NCBI RefSeq assembly: GCF_037975245.1
Contig: NC_092569.1
Location: forward strand, 37,370,814 to 37,434,813
From: Apostichopus japonicus
Lineage: Eukaryota; Echinodermata; Holothuroidea; Aspidochirotida; Stichopodidae
DNA: 64,000 nucleotides
Direction of reading: 5' to 3'
Below are positions 47,547 through 60,790 of the stretch, one piece after another. A model generated the notes under the pieces. The model was not told the DNA's origin. It did no database searches and was given only the letters and a program-made list of their open reading frames with translations. Every line of letters begins with the position of its first letter. The stretch's first letter is position 1. The translations under genes and the position numbers were made by a program.

Positions 47547-48653
47547 ATGGCTTCTTATTCTCTCATTTCACCGGAGAGTAAGGCATATGCGCGCCTATTG
47601 CGCGAAAGAGAAAACCTTTCAGTTCGTCAAGTTGCCAAGTTAACAGGAATTTCGAAGAGTTCGGTATCAAGGATTTGCAGTAAACGTTTATTGTGGGGCG
47701 AGGCTCTACCAAGTACTCATGGAGAGGGACCGGTTCGAAAGAGGGGGCGGCCACCCAAGTTGAGCGTTCGTCAAAAGCGTGCTATTTTGAAGGAACTTAG
47801 AAAAACAAGGAGTGAGGGACAGTTTTCTGTGAGAACTCTCAGGACAAAATGTGAGTTACATACAGTGTCGGAGAGAACAATATCTCGATTTCTCAACAAG
47901 AGTGGTTATAAGTACTATCAAGCCAGAAAGAAGGGTCTCCTATTTCCCAAGGACCTGCATCAACGCTGGAAATTCGCCAGAGGAATTAAACGGTCTCGAG
48001 GTGAGGCATTCTGGACTAAAGATATATCTTTTTATTTTGATGCCACCGCATTTAATTATAAGAGCCACCCACGACAGCACGCAAACACTTTAAGTGGGCG
48101 TGTTTGGCGTAAGAAAAGTGAGGGATTATCATTCGGTTGCACGGCCAAAGGGAGTAAGGTCGGGAGTGGCGGAAAAGTTGTAAGGGTGTATGCCGCCATC
48201 TCATATGGAAACGGCGTGGTGTTGGCTAAACCATACCGCAAGTTAACTGGGAAGCGTTTTTCGAAATTTATGAAAAAGGAATTCCCGGCAGTCTTCCAAA
48301 AATGTGAAGCAACCCATAACACTCCACGGATTTTTCTTCAAGATGGCGACCCTTCTCAGAACTCAAAGAAAGCTATCAAAACACTAAGTCGCATGGATGC
48401 AACCATTTTTAAGATCCCTCCTAGGAGCCCCGACTTAAATCCAATAGAAAATATCTTCAAACTTTTGGGGGATAAACTGAAGTACGATGCCATCGAGAAC
48501 AATATTGAATTTGAGACATTTCGAGCTTTCAGAAGTCGAGTTGTTACAACTCTCCTCCAGATGCCGCGTGCTATCATTGACAAAACAATCGCTTCAATGG
48601 GTAAACGAATTGATGAAATTATTCGAAGAAAAGGAGAGAGACTGAAATATTAG
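47547..48653 (+). CDS. DD34E transposase (unit 9)
   Basis: Full length, 368 aa, unchanged. Confidence 0.92.
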   Translation: MASYSLISPESKAYARLLRERENLSVRQVAKLTGISKSSVSRICSKRLLWGEALPSTHGEGPVRKRGRPPKLSVRQKRAILKELRKTRSEGQFSVRTLRTKCELHTVSERTISRFLNKSGYKYYQARKKGLLFPKDLHQRWKFARGIKRSRGEAFWTKDISFYFDATAFNYKSHPRQHANTLSGRVWRKKSEGLSFGCTAKGSKVGSGGKVVRVYAAISYGNGVVLAKPYRKLTGKRFSKFMKKEFPAVFQKCEATHNTPRIFLQDGDPSQNSKKAIKTLSRMDATIFKIPPRSPDLNPIENIFKLLGDKLKYDAIENNIEFETFRAFRSRVVTTLLQMPRAIIDKTIASMGKRIDEIIRRKGERLKY

Positions 48654-49436
48654 TATTTTGGCTGTAATGCGCTATCCATGCTATGCTTTTATATTATGAT
48701 CTGCCACATGAGGGCGGTAATCTCCCGAACTGATGGTGAACATTGTACGATTTACCAACGATGGACCCCATGTTTTTCCCAAATTTCAGCTCCAGAATAC
48801 CAATATTCCGAGTTTGGAGCACACTCAGTTACAGTTCAAGTTTCTTTAAATCATCACGTTCGTGAAAATTGGACAAACATATACATAATCGCCGATATAC
48901 GAACGGTTAACCATTTATTGACGATAAAAGGCTTTGGTTAACTTGATGCTTTTAGACTATTTCAACGGTTGACCATCCATCCACATTGACATACTGTGTA
49001 GGTCAATGGTATACCGTGCTCGGGTCAAGTGTGTATCGTGGCGGTCTTTCACTAGGATGTCAGTCGATGTCAGTCGAACCTAATATTCAATAGGCACGCA
49101 ATAGTTGTTAATATTTCCTCGTAAAATTATTATAAGTCGCAATTGCTGATTAATTCGAGGAATTAGGTCGAACCTCATATTCAATAGGCACGCATCTTTC
49201 AGCGAATAAAGCGAATAATTTCACCAGAAAAAACATAATATTTTCGATTCGTTCTTTCCTTTATTTCGTATGTATCTTATACTGGTTTCTTACTGATGTA
49301 TCACATTATATGTCCTAATATATATACATATTACCCTTACTTCCGTGTGAGAGGAAATTAGTAATAAATGATAGCATGATTTTAACAGAAATTCTCGAGT
49401 TTTTCTTTATAAACTCTCAGTTTAGTGACGGTGGAA

Positions 49437-49842
49437 CCCCCTCCCCTCCCCTCCCCTCCCCTCCCCTCCCCTCCCCTCCCCTCCCCTCCCCTCCCCTCCC
49501 CTCCCCTCCCCTCCCCTCCCCTCCCCTCCCCTCCCCTCCCCTCCCCTCCCCTTCCCCCTCCGTTCCCCCTCCTTTCCCCTCCCCTCCTCTCCGTTCCCCC
49601 TCCGTTCCCCTCCCCTCCCCCTCCGTCCCCCTCCCCTCCGTTCCCCCTCCGTTCCCCCTCCGTTCCCCCTCCGTTCCCCTCCCCTCCCCCTCCCCTCCGT
49701 TCCCCCTCCGTTCCCCTCCCCTCCCCTCCCCATTCCCCTCTCCCCCTCCCCTTCCTATCCCCACCCCTTTCCCTCTCCCACCCCTCCCTCAACTCATTCC
49801 CCTCCCACACCTCCCACTCCCTGTCACTACCACACCCCTCCC
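49437..49842. repeat. C-rich tract, 406 bp, unit 10
   Basis: Ten bases shorter than units 3 and 8, consistent with two fewer CCCCT repeats. Confidence 0.95.
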
Positions 49843-49898
49843 AACGCTACTCGACGACGTAGTTTGAATAATAGTGTAACCAAATATGGAGGGTTGGA

Positions 49899-50570
49899 TT
49901 AAGTTAGAATAAACTTGGCAAAACATGGTCCACATGGGGGGACATCAACCTGTTCGTTGGCTTGGATTTGCGAGCGGAAGGTAAAATATCGCCATCGAAC
50001 CGTCATCATCTCCGTTTCTCTTTCTTCAATTTGGCCCCCCTTTATGTATATCAGTGGATTCTTGCCAGTTGCGAACACTGGTGTTGAACCACTAAGGACA
50101 AAATCTTGCGAGAAGTGTGTTTTTGGAGCGGGTAGATGTACCATTTGACCTTCTAATAGAAGCAGGAGGTCATGCCACGGCATAATCTGCGGACTCCATC
50201 TGAAGTCATTTAGGAAAATGACTTCAGCTTTCTCAGCACCAACCCATGCGAAGCTCGTTGAAGCGGGATTGGAAAAGACTTTGAAGATTTGGGTCAGAGG
50301 CGCCAGAATAAACGTTTTGCCGCAATTCGCGGGACCAGTTATAAAGATGTTCCGGTATTTACCCCGGCCCTTCTCGAGGACGTCGACAACAGCTCGTTTA
50401 AATGTACCGGCGGGAATATCATTCCGGCGCAGAATGTCTTCCGCGATTGTGGACCATAGCCCGTTGCAGCCAGGTACACAGGGTTGACCTTTAAAGGAGT
50501 CCAAGATTTCCGGACGAGATTTCTTTCCTCGCTCCAGCTTACTCTCGGCGTCGTGTAGTTCCCACGCGAC
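49899..50570 (-). CDS. Rep 3' exon, SF3 helicase (unit 10)
   Basis: Intact and identical in translation. Acceptor AG at 50572-50571. Confidence 0.85.
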   Translation of the reverse strand, partial: VAWELHDAESKLERGKKSRPEILDSFKGQPCVPGCNGLWSTIAEDILRRNDIPAGTFKRAVVDVLEKGRGKYRNIFITGPANCGKTFILAPLTQIFKVFSNPASTSFAWVGAEKAEVIFLNDFRWSPQIMPWHDLLLLLEGQMVHLPAPKTHFSQDFVLSGSTPVFATGKNPLIYIKGGQIEERETEMMTVRWRYFTFRSQIQANEQVDVPPCGPCFAKFILT

Positions 50571-50943
50571 CTATCGAAAAAAGACCTTTATATAGTGACA
50601 AATATAGTGAATTCGAGGAATTAGGTCGAACCTAATATTCAATAGGCACGCAATAGTTGCGTGCCCTCCCCCTCCCCCTCCCCGTTCCCCTCCCCCTCCC
50701 CTCCCCTTCCTATACCCACCCGTTTCCCTCTCCCACCCCTCCCTCAACTCATTCCCCTCCCACACCTCCCACTCCCTGTCACTACCACACCCCTCCCAAC
50801 GCTACTCTACCACGATCCTTACCCACAACTTCATCACGCACGATCCCCCACCACCAGACCATGGCATGGTGAATGATTTATACCGTATATTCAAAATGTT
50901 GGGACAATGTATTTATGAATTATTGGAAAATGGATTTGCGTAC

Positions 50944-51570
50944 CTCGATCGCTTCCGCGACACACTTTTGTCCCCGATTCACCACAAATTCAGCCAAGTC
51001 GGTTTTCCCCTCTCGTTTCTGCATTTCGGCCAAAGCCAGCAGTTCTGTCCGGGTCTTTATGTTCCGCTGAACCACCATCTGGGACACATCGAACGCGCTA
51101 AGCCGTTTGCGCTTTTTTAGTGGCGCACGTGCTGATCGTTCCCCCGATGCCTGGAGGACCCTAGAGGTACTGGCCGATGTTGTAGCTGGTGGGCTGGCCC
51201 CCAGGTCCGGGTGACCTGGGCTTTGCAGGACGCCAGCGTCCTCTTTAACAACGTACTGCCATGCCGTGTAGTAATTAGCATGGGTTGAAGAGAAATGCAC
51301 CACAATTCCATGCTGGTTTTCTAACAGACTCTTAACTCTTAACCATCGACGTGGCCGATCAAGCTTTACCGCTATGTGATAGTGTTTGCCGCCATCTTGA
51401 TGGGTTTCTTGACAACATACCCATTGGATGATATGTGCCCCTACCGACTCGAACGAACTTCGTACCTGTTCTGCGAAATTTTCACGCGAAGCACATAGAG
51501 TTTCATCGGCTTGGCTATATGTTATCAAATATACCATCCGAACTTGACGTACTCCTAATGTATCAGCCAT
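50944..51570 (-). CDS. Rep 5' exon, HUH endonuclease (unit 10)
   Basis: ATG at 51570-51568. Intact. Confidence 0.85.
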
Positions 51571-52097
51571 GATGTTGGATAATACCTGCAATACTGAAAT
51601 CTCCCGGTCCTATGTTATGAATTCTATATTAGCCTATATCTATGCATATATATGTGTGTATATAGGACTTGCTGATATCATGTGGTGATCTTTATATGTC
51701 TGGTTGCATTTACACATGACGTGTTCATCTGTCTAATAGCTAACAATTGGCCCTGAATCTCATTTACCAAATTTGGGTATTTACTGACGTGTTATACTGT
51801 CAGTGGCTGGATTATAGGTTTGAAGGTGTAAGATCTTCCTGTTGTGATGAAACGGCTGATGATGCAAGCTTATAAAATCATTCTATGAACCCTTTCCCTG
51901 GGTGGGTATTGCGACTGTCAGATGTTCTCTCACGCAGTCACGTGGTGTTGATCTACGTAGATATACGTACCGTACTGTTTCTCTATATATGTACAATCCG
52001 AGTTTATCGAGTCGAGTGCGCCCTCCAACGTATGCTATGCACATGCGCATATGCACATGCGCCTACAATCATCTGGGCTGTTAACTAATACTGATCG

Positions 52098-52163
<66 letters not shown>

Positions 52164-52258
52164 TATATATACTATATATACTATATAACAATGTACTATT
52201 CCTACAATGTCTAATGCCCAGTAGTAAATCCTTATGGTCCTATACTTATACACAGGCT

Positions 52259-52429
52259 TTCAGACAATCTTCGACAAAAATAGATGGGACACCCCACTCC
52301 CCGTATCAATGTTGCAGTTTCTGAGCGCTTTTGGCTACAACATTGAACGGGGGGAAGGGGGTGCGCTTAAGCCAATATCGCTCGTTGTTGCTCATACTGT
52401 CCTATCATTTTTGTCGAAGATTGTCTGAA
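52259..52429. mobile_element. MITE-like insert, 171 bp, unit 10
   Basis: Intact inverted ends. Confidence 0.75.
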
Positions 52430-53228
52430 TGGCTGTACAACGGTTCATTGGGGTATATATCGAGGTCTAAGCTGCCCCAAGCGTTGCGCGATAGCAATAG
52501 TTGTTAATATTTCCTCGTAAAATTATTATAAGTTGCAATTGCTGATTAATTCGAGGAATTAGGTCGAACCTCATATTCAATAGGCACGCATCTTTCAGCG
52601 AATAAAGCGAATAATTTCACAAGAAAAACATAATATTTTCGATCCGTTTCTTTCATTTATTTCGTATGTATCTTATACTGGTTTCTTACTGATGTTTCAC
52701 ATTATATGTCCTAATATATATACATATTACACTTAATTCCGTGTGAGAGGAAAATAGTAAATAGATGATAGCATGATTTTAACATAAATTCTTGAGTTTT
52801 TCTTTATAAACTCTCAGGATAAGAAAGAAGAATAATGTTAATTAGTGTCCGGTGTAAATGTTATTGTTGGGTGTGGGCTGGGTGGGTTGGGGGGGGGGGG
52901 GCGCTTTAGGCAAGTAGGGTTTCACAATTTCAATGTGCTGCAATACAATAGCCCCAGAAAATTATGTCAGAAAGTTTAAGTGTATATATAGGTTGCCAGG
53001 GCAACCCTGGGCAGGAAGCAACTTGTGGATGTACAATGACGGATTTCTAAATTGAGGTGTCAATACTATTGTTTAGCTTCTAAACAACGGAAAGCCGCCC
53101 ATTGTATGATGCATGTAAGCCTTTAATACATCGGTTAGTGGTGTAATAATTCTCCAAAGTGTTAGTTTATAGACATATAGCCTCATTGCTACACACGAAA
53201 CATCTACAACAACGACACCATTTCAAAA

Positions 53229-54335
53229 ATGGCTTCTTATTCTCTCATTTCACCGGAGAGTAAGGCATATGCGCGCCTATTGCGCGAAAGAGAAAACCTT
53301 TCAGTTCGTCAAGTTGCCAAGTTAACAGGAATTTCGAAGAGTTCGGTATCAAGGATTTGCAGTAAACGTTTATTGTGGGGCGAGGCTCTACCAAGTACTC
53401 ATGGAGAGGGACCGGTTCGAAAGAGGGGGCGGCCACCCAAGTTGAGCGTTCGTCAAAAGCGTGCTATTTTGAAGGAACTTAGAAAAACAAGGAGTGAGGG
53501 ACAGTTTTCTGTGAGAACTCTCAGGACAAAATGTGAGTTACATACAGTGTCGGAGAGAACAATATCTCGATTTCTCAACAAGAGTGGTTATAAGTACTAT
53601 CAAGCCAGAAAGAAGGGTCTCCTATTTCCCAAGGACCTGCATCAACGCTGGAAATTCGCCAGAGGAATTAAACGGTCTCGAGGTGAGGCATTCTGGACTA
53701 AAGATATATCTTTTTATTTTGATGCCACCGCATTTAATTATAAGAGCCACCCACGACAGCACGCAAACACTTTAAGTGGGCGTGTTTGGCGTAAGAAAAG
53801 TGAGGGATTATCATTCGGTTGCACGGCCAAAGGGAGTAAGGTCGGGAGTGGCGGAAAAGTTGTAAGGGTGTATGCCGCCATCTCATATGGAAACGGCGTG
53901 GTGTTGGCTAAACCATACCGCAAGTTAACTGGGAAGCGTTTTTCGAAATTTATGAAAAAGGAATTCCCGGCAGTCTTCCAAAAATGTGAAGCAACCCATA
54001 ACACTCCACGGATTTTTCTTCAAGATGGCGACCCTTCTCAGAACTCAAAGAAAGCTATCAAAACACTAAGTCGCATGGATGCAACCATTTTTAAGATCCC
54101 TCCTAGGAGCCCCGACTTAAATCCAATAGAAAATATCTTCAAACTTTTGGGGGATAAACTGAAGTACGATGCCATCGAGAACAATATTGAATTTGAGACA
54201 TTTCGAGCTTTCAGAAGTCGAGTTGTTACAACTCTCCTCCAGATGCCGCGTGCTATCATTGACAAAACAATCGCTTCAATGGGTAAACGAATTGATGAAA
54301 TTATTCGAAGAAAAGGAGAGAGACTGAAATATTAG
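53229..54335 (+). CDS. DD34E transposase (unit 10)
   Basis: Full length, 368 aa, unchanged. Confidence 0.92.
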   Translation: MASYSLISPESKAYARLLRERENLSVRQVAKLTGISKSSVSRICSKRLLWGEALPSTHGEGPVRKRGRPPKLSVRQKRAILKELRKTRSEGQFSVRTLRTKCELHTVSERTISRFLNKSGYKYYQARKKGLLFPKDLHQRWKFARGIKRSRGEAFWTKDISFYFDATAFNYKSHPRQHANTLSGRVWRKKSEGLSFGCTAKGSKVGSGGKVVRVYAAISYGNGVVLAKPYRKLTGKRFSKFMKKEFPAVFQKCEATHNTPRIFLQDGDPSQNSKKAIKTLSRMDATIFKIPPRSPDLNPIENIFKLLGDKLKYDAIENNIEFETFRAFRSRVVTTLLQMPRAIIDKTIASMGKRIDEIIRRKGERLKY

Positions 54336-55118
54336 TATTTTGGCTGTAATGCGCTATCCATGCTATGCTTTTATATTATGATCTGCCACATGAGGGCGGT
54401 AATCTCCCGAACTGATGGTGAACATTGTACGATTTACCAACGATGGACCCCATGTTTTTCCCAAATTTCAGCTCCAGAATACCAATATTCCGAGTTTGGA
54501 GCACACTCAGTTACAGTTCAAGTTTCTTTAAATCATCACGTTCGTGAAAATTGGACAAACATATACATAATCGCCGATATACGAACGGTTAACCATTTAT
54601 TGACGATAAAAGGCTTTGGTTAACTTGATGCTTTTAGACTATTTCAACGGTTGACCATCCATCCACATTGACATACTGTGTAGGTCAATGGTATACCGTG
54701 CTCGGGTCAAGTGTGTATCGTGGCGGTCTTTCACTAGGATGTCAGTCGATGTCAGTCGAACCTAATATTCAATAGGCACGCAATAGTTGTTAATATTTCC
54801 TCGTAAAATTATTATAAGTCGCAATTGCTGATTAATTCGAGGAATTAGGTCGAACCTCATATTCAATAGGCACGCATCTTTCAGCGAATAAAGCGAATAA
54901 TTTCACCAGAAAAAACATAATATTTTCGATTCGTTCTTTCCTTTATTTCGTATGTATCTTATACTGGTTTCTTACTGATGTATCACATTATATGTCCTAA
55001 TATATATACATATTACCCTTACTTCCGTGTGAGAGGAAATTAGTAATAAATGATAGCATGATTTTAACAGAAATTCTCGAGTTTTTCTTTATAAACTCTC
55101 AGTTTAGTGACGGTGGAA

Positions 55119-55514
55119 CCCCCTCCCCTCCCCTCCCCTCCCCTCCCCTCCCCTCCCCTCCCCTCCCCTCCCCTCCCCTCCCCTCCCCTCCCCTCCCCTC
55201 CCCTCCCCTCCCCTCCCCTCCCCTTCCCCCTCCGTTCCCCCTCCTTTCCCCTCCCCTCCTCTCCGTTCCCCCTCCGTTCCCCTCCCCTCCCCCTCCGTCC
55301 CCCTCCCCTCCGTTCCCCCTCCGTTCCCCCTCCGTTCCCCCTCCGTTCCCCTCCCCTCCCCCTCCCCTCCGTTCCCCCTCCGTTCCCCTCCCCTCCCCTC
55401 CCCATTCCCCTCTCCCCCTCCCCTTCCTATCCCCACCCCTTTCCCTCTCCCACCCCTCCCTCAACTCATTCCCCTCCCACACCTCCCACTCCCTGTCACT
55501 ACCACACCCCTCCC
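55119..55514. repeat. C-rich tract, 396 bp, unit 11
   Basis: The shortest of the twelve, 37 bp less than unit 4. Confidence 0.95.
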
Positions 55515-55570
55515 AACGCTACTCGACGACGTAGTTTGAATAATAGTGTAACCAAATATGGAGGGTTGGA

Positions 55571-56242
55571 TTAAGTTAGAATAAACTTGGCAAAACATGG
55601 TCCACATGGGGGGACATCAACCTGTTCGTTGGCTTGGATTTGCGAGCGGAAGGTAAAATATCGCCATCGAACCGTCATCATCTCCGTTTCTCTTTCTTCA
55701 ATTTGGCCCCCCTTTATGTATATCAGTGGATTCTTGCCAGTTGCGAACACTGGTGTTGAACCACTAAGGACAAAATCTTGCGAGAAGTGTGTTTTTGGAG
55801 CGGGTAGATGTACCATTTGACCTTCTAATAGAAGCAGGAGGTCATGCCACGGCATAATCTGCGGACTCCATCTGAAGTCATTTAGGAAAATGACTTCAGC
55901 TTTCTCAGCACCAACCCATGCGAAGCTCGTTGAAGCGGGATTGGAAAAGACTTTGAAGATTTGGGTCAGAGGCGCCAGAATAAACGTTTTGCCGCAATTC
56001 GCGGGACCAGTTATAAAGATGTTCCGGTATTTACCCCGGCCCTTCTCGAGGACGTCGACAACAGCTCGTTTAAATGTACCGGCGGGAATATCATTCCGGC
56101 GCAGAATGTCTTCCGCGATTGTGGACCATAGCCCGTTGCAGCCAGGTACACAGGGTTGACCTTTAAAGGAGTCCAAGATTTCCGGACGAGATTTCTTTCC
56201 TCGCTCCAGCTTACTCTCGGCGTCGTGTAGTTCCCACGCGAC
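55571..56242 (-). CDS. Rep 3' exon, SF3 helicase (unit 11)
   Basis: Intact and identical in translation. Acceptor AG at 56244-56243. Confidence 0.85.
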   Translation of the reverse strand, partial: VAWELHDAESKLERGKKSRPEILDSFKGQPCVPGCNGLWSTIAEDILRRNDIPAGTFKRAVVDVLEKGRGKYRNIFITGPANCGKTFILAPLTQIFKVFSNPASTSFAWVGAEKAEVIFLNDFRWSPQIMPWHDLLLLLEGQMVHLPAPKTHFSQDFVLSGSTPVFATGKNPLIYIKGGQIEERETEMMTVRWRYFTFRSQIQANEQVDVPPCGPCFAKFILT

Positions 56243-56615
56243 CTATCGAAAAAAGACCTTTATATAGTGACAAATATAGTGAATTCGAGGAATTAGGTCG
56301 AACCTAATATTCAATAGGCACGCAATAGTTGCGTGCCCTCCCCCTCCCCCTCCCCGTTCCCCTCCCCCTCCCCTCCCCTTCCTATACCCACCCGTTTCCC
56401 TCTCCCACCCCTCCCTCAACTCATTCCCCTCCCACACCTCCCACTCCCTGTCACTACCACACCCCTCCCAACGCTACTCTACCACGATCCTTACCCACAA
56501 CTTCATCACGCACGATCCCCCACCACCAGACCATGGCATGGTGAATGATTTATACCGTATATTCAAAATGTTGGGACAATGTATTTATGAATTATTGGAA
56601 AATGGATTTGCGTAC

Positions 56616-57242
56616 CTCGATCGCTTCCGCGACACACTTTTGTCCCCGATTCACCACAAATTCAGCCAAGTCGGTTTTCCCCTCTCGTTTCTGCATTTCG
56701 GCCAAAGCCAGCAGTTCTGTCCGGGTCTTTATGTTCCGCTGAACCACCATCTGGGACACATCGAACGCGCTAAGCCGTTTGCGCTTTTTTAGTGGCGCAC
56801 GTGCTGATCGTTCCCCCGATGCCTGGAGGACCCTAGAGGTACTGGCCGATGTTGTAGCTGGTGGGCTGGCCCCCAGGTCCGGGTGACCTGGGCTTTGCAG
56901 GACGCCAGCGTCCTCTTTAACAACGTACTGCCATGCCGTGTAGTAATTAGCATGGGTTGAAGAGAAATGCACCACAATTCCATGCTGGTTTTCTAACAGA
57001 CTCTTAACTCTTAACCATCGACGTGGCCGATCAAGCTTTACCGCTATGTGATAGTGTTTGCCGCCATCTTGATGGGTTTCTTGACAACATACCCATTGGA
57101 TGATATGTGCCCCTACCGACTCGAACGAACTTCGTACCTGTTCTGCGAAATTTTCACGCGAAGCACATAGAGTTTCATCGGCTTGGCTATATGTTATCAA
57201 ATATACCATCCGAACTTGACGTACTCCTAATGTATCAGCCAT
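56616..57242 (-). CDS. Rep 5' exon, HUH endonuclease (unit 11)
   Basis: ATG at 57242-57240. Intact. Confidence 0.85.
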
Positions 57243-57769
57243 GATGTTGGATAATACCTGCAATACTGAAATCTCCCGGTCCTATGTTATGAATTCTATA
57301 TTAGCCTATATCTATGCATATATATGTGTGTATATAGGACTTGCTGATATCATGTGGTGATCTTTATATGTCTGGTTGCATTTACACATGACGTGTTCAT
57401 CTGTCTAATAGCTAACAATTGGCCCTGAATCTCATTTACCAAATTTGGGTATTTACTGACGTGTTATACTGTCAGTGGCTGGATTATAGGTTTGAAGGTG
57501 TAAGATCTTCCTGTTGTGATGAAACGGCTGATGATGCAAGCTTATAAAATCATTCTATGAACCCTTTCCCTGGGTGGGTATTGCGACTGTCAGATGTTCT
57601 CTCACGCAGTCACGTGGTGTTGATCTACGTAGATATACGTACCGTACTGTTTCTCTATATATGTACAATCCGAGTTTATCGAGTCGAGTGCGCCCTCCAA
57701 CGTATGCTATGCACATGCGCATATGCACATGCGCCTACAATCATCTGGGCTGTTAACTAATACTGATCG

Positions 57770-57837
<68 letters not shown>

Positions 57838-57932
57838 TATATATACTATATATACTATATAACAATGTACTATTCCTACAATGTCTAATGCCCAGTAGTA
57901 AATCCTTATGGTCCTATACTTATACACAGGCT

Positions 57933-58103
57933 TTCAGACAATCTTCGACAAAAATAGATGGGACACCCCACTCCCCGTATCAATGTTGCAGTTTCTGAGC
58001 GCTTTTGGCTACAACATTGAACGGGGGGAAGGGGGTGCGCTTAAGCCAATATCGCTCGTTGTTGCTCATACTGTCCTATCATTTTTGTCGAAGATTGTCT
58101 GAA
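57933..58103. mobile_element. MITE-like insert, 171 bp, unit 11
   Basis: Intact inverted ends. Confidence 0.75.
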
Positions 58104-58900
58104 TGGCTGTACAACGGTTCATTGGGGTATATATCGAGGTCTAAGCTGCCCCAAGCGTTGCGCGATAGCAATAGTTGTTAATATTTCCTCGTAAAATTAT
58201 TATAAGTTGCAATTGCTGATTAATTCGAGGAATTAGGTCGAACCTCATATTCAATAGGCACGCATCTTTCAGCGAATAAAGCGAATAATTTCACAAGAAA
58301 AACATAATATTTTCGATCCGTTTCTTTCATTTATTTCGTATGTATCTTATACTGGTTTCTTACTGATGTTTCACATTATATGTCCTAATATATATACATA
58401 TTACACTTAATTCCGTGTGAGAGGAAAATAGTAAATAGATGATAGCATGATTTTAACATAAATTCTTGAGTTTTTCTTTATAAACTCTCAGGATAAGAAA
58501 GAAGAATAATGTTAATTAGTGTCCGGTGTAAATGTTATTGTTGGGTGTGGGCTGGGTGGGTTGGGGGGGGGGGCGCTTTAGGCAAGTAGGGTTTCACAAT
58601 TTCAATGTGCTGCAATACAATAGCCCCAGAAAATTATGTCAGAAAGTTTAAGTGTATATATAGGTTGCCAGGGCAACCCTGGGCAGGAAGCAACTTGTGG
58701 ATGTACAATGACGGATTTCTAAATTGAGGTGTCAATACTATTGTTTAGCTTCTAAACAACGGAAAGCCGCCCATTGTATGATGCATGTAAGCCTTTAATA
58801 CATCGGTTAGTGGTGTAATAATTCTCCAAAGTGTTAGTTTATAGACATATAGCCTCATTGCTACACACGAAACATCTACAACAACGACACCATTTCAAAA

Positions 58901-60007
58901 ATGGCTTCTTATTCTCTCATTTCACCGGAGAGTAAGGCATATGCGCGCCTATTGCGCGAAAGAGAAAACCTTTCAGTTCGTCAAGTTGCCAAGTTAACAG
59001 GAATTTCGAAGAGTTCGGTATCAAGGATTTGCAGTAAACGTTTATTGTGGGGCGAGGCTCTACCAAGTACTCATGGAGAGGGACCGGTTCGAAAGAGGGG
59101 GCGGCCACCCAAGTTGAGCGTTCGTCAAAAGCGTGCTATTTTGAAGGAACTTAGAAAAACAAGGAGTGAGGGACAGTTTTCTGTGAGAACTCTCAGGACA
59201 AAATGTGAGTTACATACAGTGTCGGAGAGAACAATATCTCGATTTCTCAACAAGAGTGGTTATAAGTACTATCAAGCCAGAAAGAAGGGTCTCCTATTTC
59301 CCAAGGACCTGCATCAACGCTGGAAATTCGCCAGAGGAATTAAACGGTCTCGAGGTGAGGCATTCTGGACTAAAGATATATCTTTTTATTTTGATGCCAC
59401 CGCATTTAATTATAAGAGCCACCCACGACAGCACGCAAACACTTTAAGTGGGCGTGTTTGGCGTAAGAAAAGTGAGGGATTATCATTCGGTTGCACGGCC
59501 AAAGGGAGTAAGGTCGGGAGTGGCGGAAAAGTTGTAAGGGTGTATGCCGCCATCTCATATGGAAACGGCGTGGTGTTGGCTAAACCATACCGCAAGTTAA
59601 CTGGGAAGCGTTTTTCGAAATTTATGAAAAAGGAATTCCCGGCAGTCTTCCAAAAATGTGAAGCAACCCATAACACTCCACGGATTTTTCTTCAAGATGG
59701 CGACCCTTCTCAGAACTCAAAGAAAGCTATCAAAACACTAAGTCGCATGGATGCAACCATTTTTAAGATCCCTCCTAGGAGCCCCGACTTAAATCCAATA
59801 GAAAATATCTTCAAACTTTTGGGGGATAAACTGAAGTACGATGCCATCGAGAACAATATTGAATTTGAGACATTTCGAGCTTTCAGAAGTCGAGTTGTTA
59901 CAACTCTCCTCCAGATGCCGCGTGCTATCATTGACAAAACAATCGCTTCAATGGGTAAACGAATTGATGAAATTATTCGAAGAAAAGGAGAGAGACTGAA
60001 ATATTAG
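58901..60007 (+). CDS. DD34E transposase (unit 11)
   Basis: Full length, 368 aa, unchanged. It is the last transposase in the window. Confidence 0.92.
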   Translation: MASYSLISPESKAYARLLRERENLSVRQVAKLTGISKSSVSRICSKRLLWGEALPSTHGEGPVRKRGRPPKLSVRQKRAILKELRKTRSEGQFSVRTLRTKCELHTVSERTISRFLNKSGYKYYQARKKGLLFPKDLHQRWKFARGIKRSRGEAFWTKDISFYFDATAFNYKSHPRQHANTLSGRVWRKKSEGLSFGCTAKGSKVGSGGKVVRVYAAISYGNGVVLAKPYRKLTGKRFSKFMKKEFPAVFQKCEATHNTPRIFLQDGDPSQNSKKAIKTLSRMDATIFKIPPRSPDLNPIENIFKLLGDKLKYDAIENNIEFETFRAFRSRVVTTLLQMPRAIIDKTIASMGKRIDEIIRRKGERLKY

Positions 60008-60790
60008 TATTTTGGCTGTAATGCGCTATCCATGCTATGCTTTTATATTATGATCTGCCACATGAGGGCGGTAATCTCCCGAACTGATGGTGAACATTGT
60101 ACGATTTACCAACGATGGACCCCATGTTTTTCCCAAATTTCAGCTCCAGAATACCAATATTCCGAGTTTGGAGCACACTCAGTTACAGTTCAAGTTTCTT
60201 TAAATCATCACGTTCGTGAAAATTGGACAAACATATACATAATCGCCGATATACGAACGGTTAACCATTTATTGACGATAAAAGGCTTTGGTTAACTTGA
60301 TGCTTTTAGACTATTTCAACGGTTGACCATCCATCCACATTGACATACTGTGTAGGTCAATGGTATACCGTGCTCGGGTCAAGTGTGTATCGTGGCGGTC
60401 TTTCACTAGGATGTCAGTCGATGTCAGTCGAACCTAATATTCAATAGGCACGCAATAGTTGTTAATATTTCCTCGTAAAATTATTATAAGTCGCAATTGC
60501 TGATTAATTCGAGGAATTAGGTCGAACCTCATATTCAATAGGCACGCATCTTTCAGCGAATAAAGCGAATAATTTCACCAGAAAAAACATAATATTTTCG
60601 ATTCGTTCTTTCCTTTATTTCGTATGTATCTTATACTGGTTTCTTACTGATGTATCACATTATATGTCCTAATATATATACATATTACCCTTACTTCCGT
60701 GTGAGAGGAAATTAGTAATAAATGATAGCATGATTTTAACAGAAATTCTCGAGTTTTTCTTTATAAACTCTCAGTTTAGTGACGGTGGAA

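Larger units (their letters stand above)
43375..49072. mobile_element. Unit 9, complete
   Basis: Internal parts: R1 43400-43722, intron 44893-45265 with hairpin 44967-44987, (TA)n 46423-46507 (shortest), R2 46814-47137. Confidence 0.95.
49073..54754. mobile_element. Unit 10, complete
   Basis: Internal parts: R1 49098-49420, intron 50571-50943 with hairpin 50645-50665, (TA)n 52101-52187, R2 52494-52817. Its G-run is the longest (13). Confidence 0.95.
54755..60426. mobile_element. Unit 11, complete
   Basis: Internal parts: R1 54780-55102, intron 56243-56615 with hairpin 56317-56337, (TA)n 57773-57861, R2 58168-58491. Confidence 0.95.
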
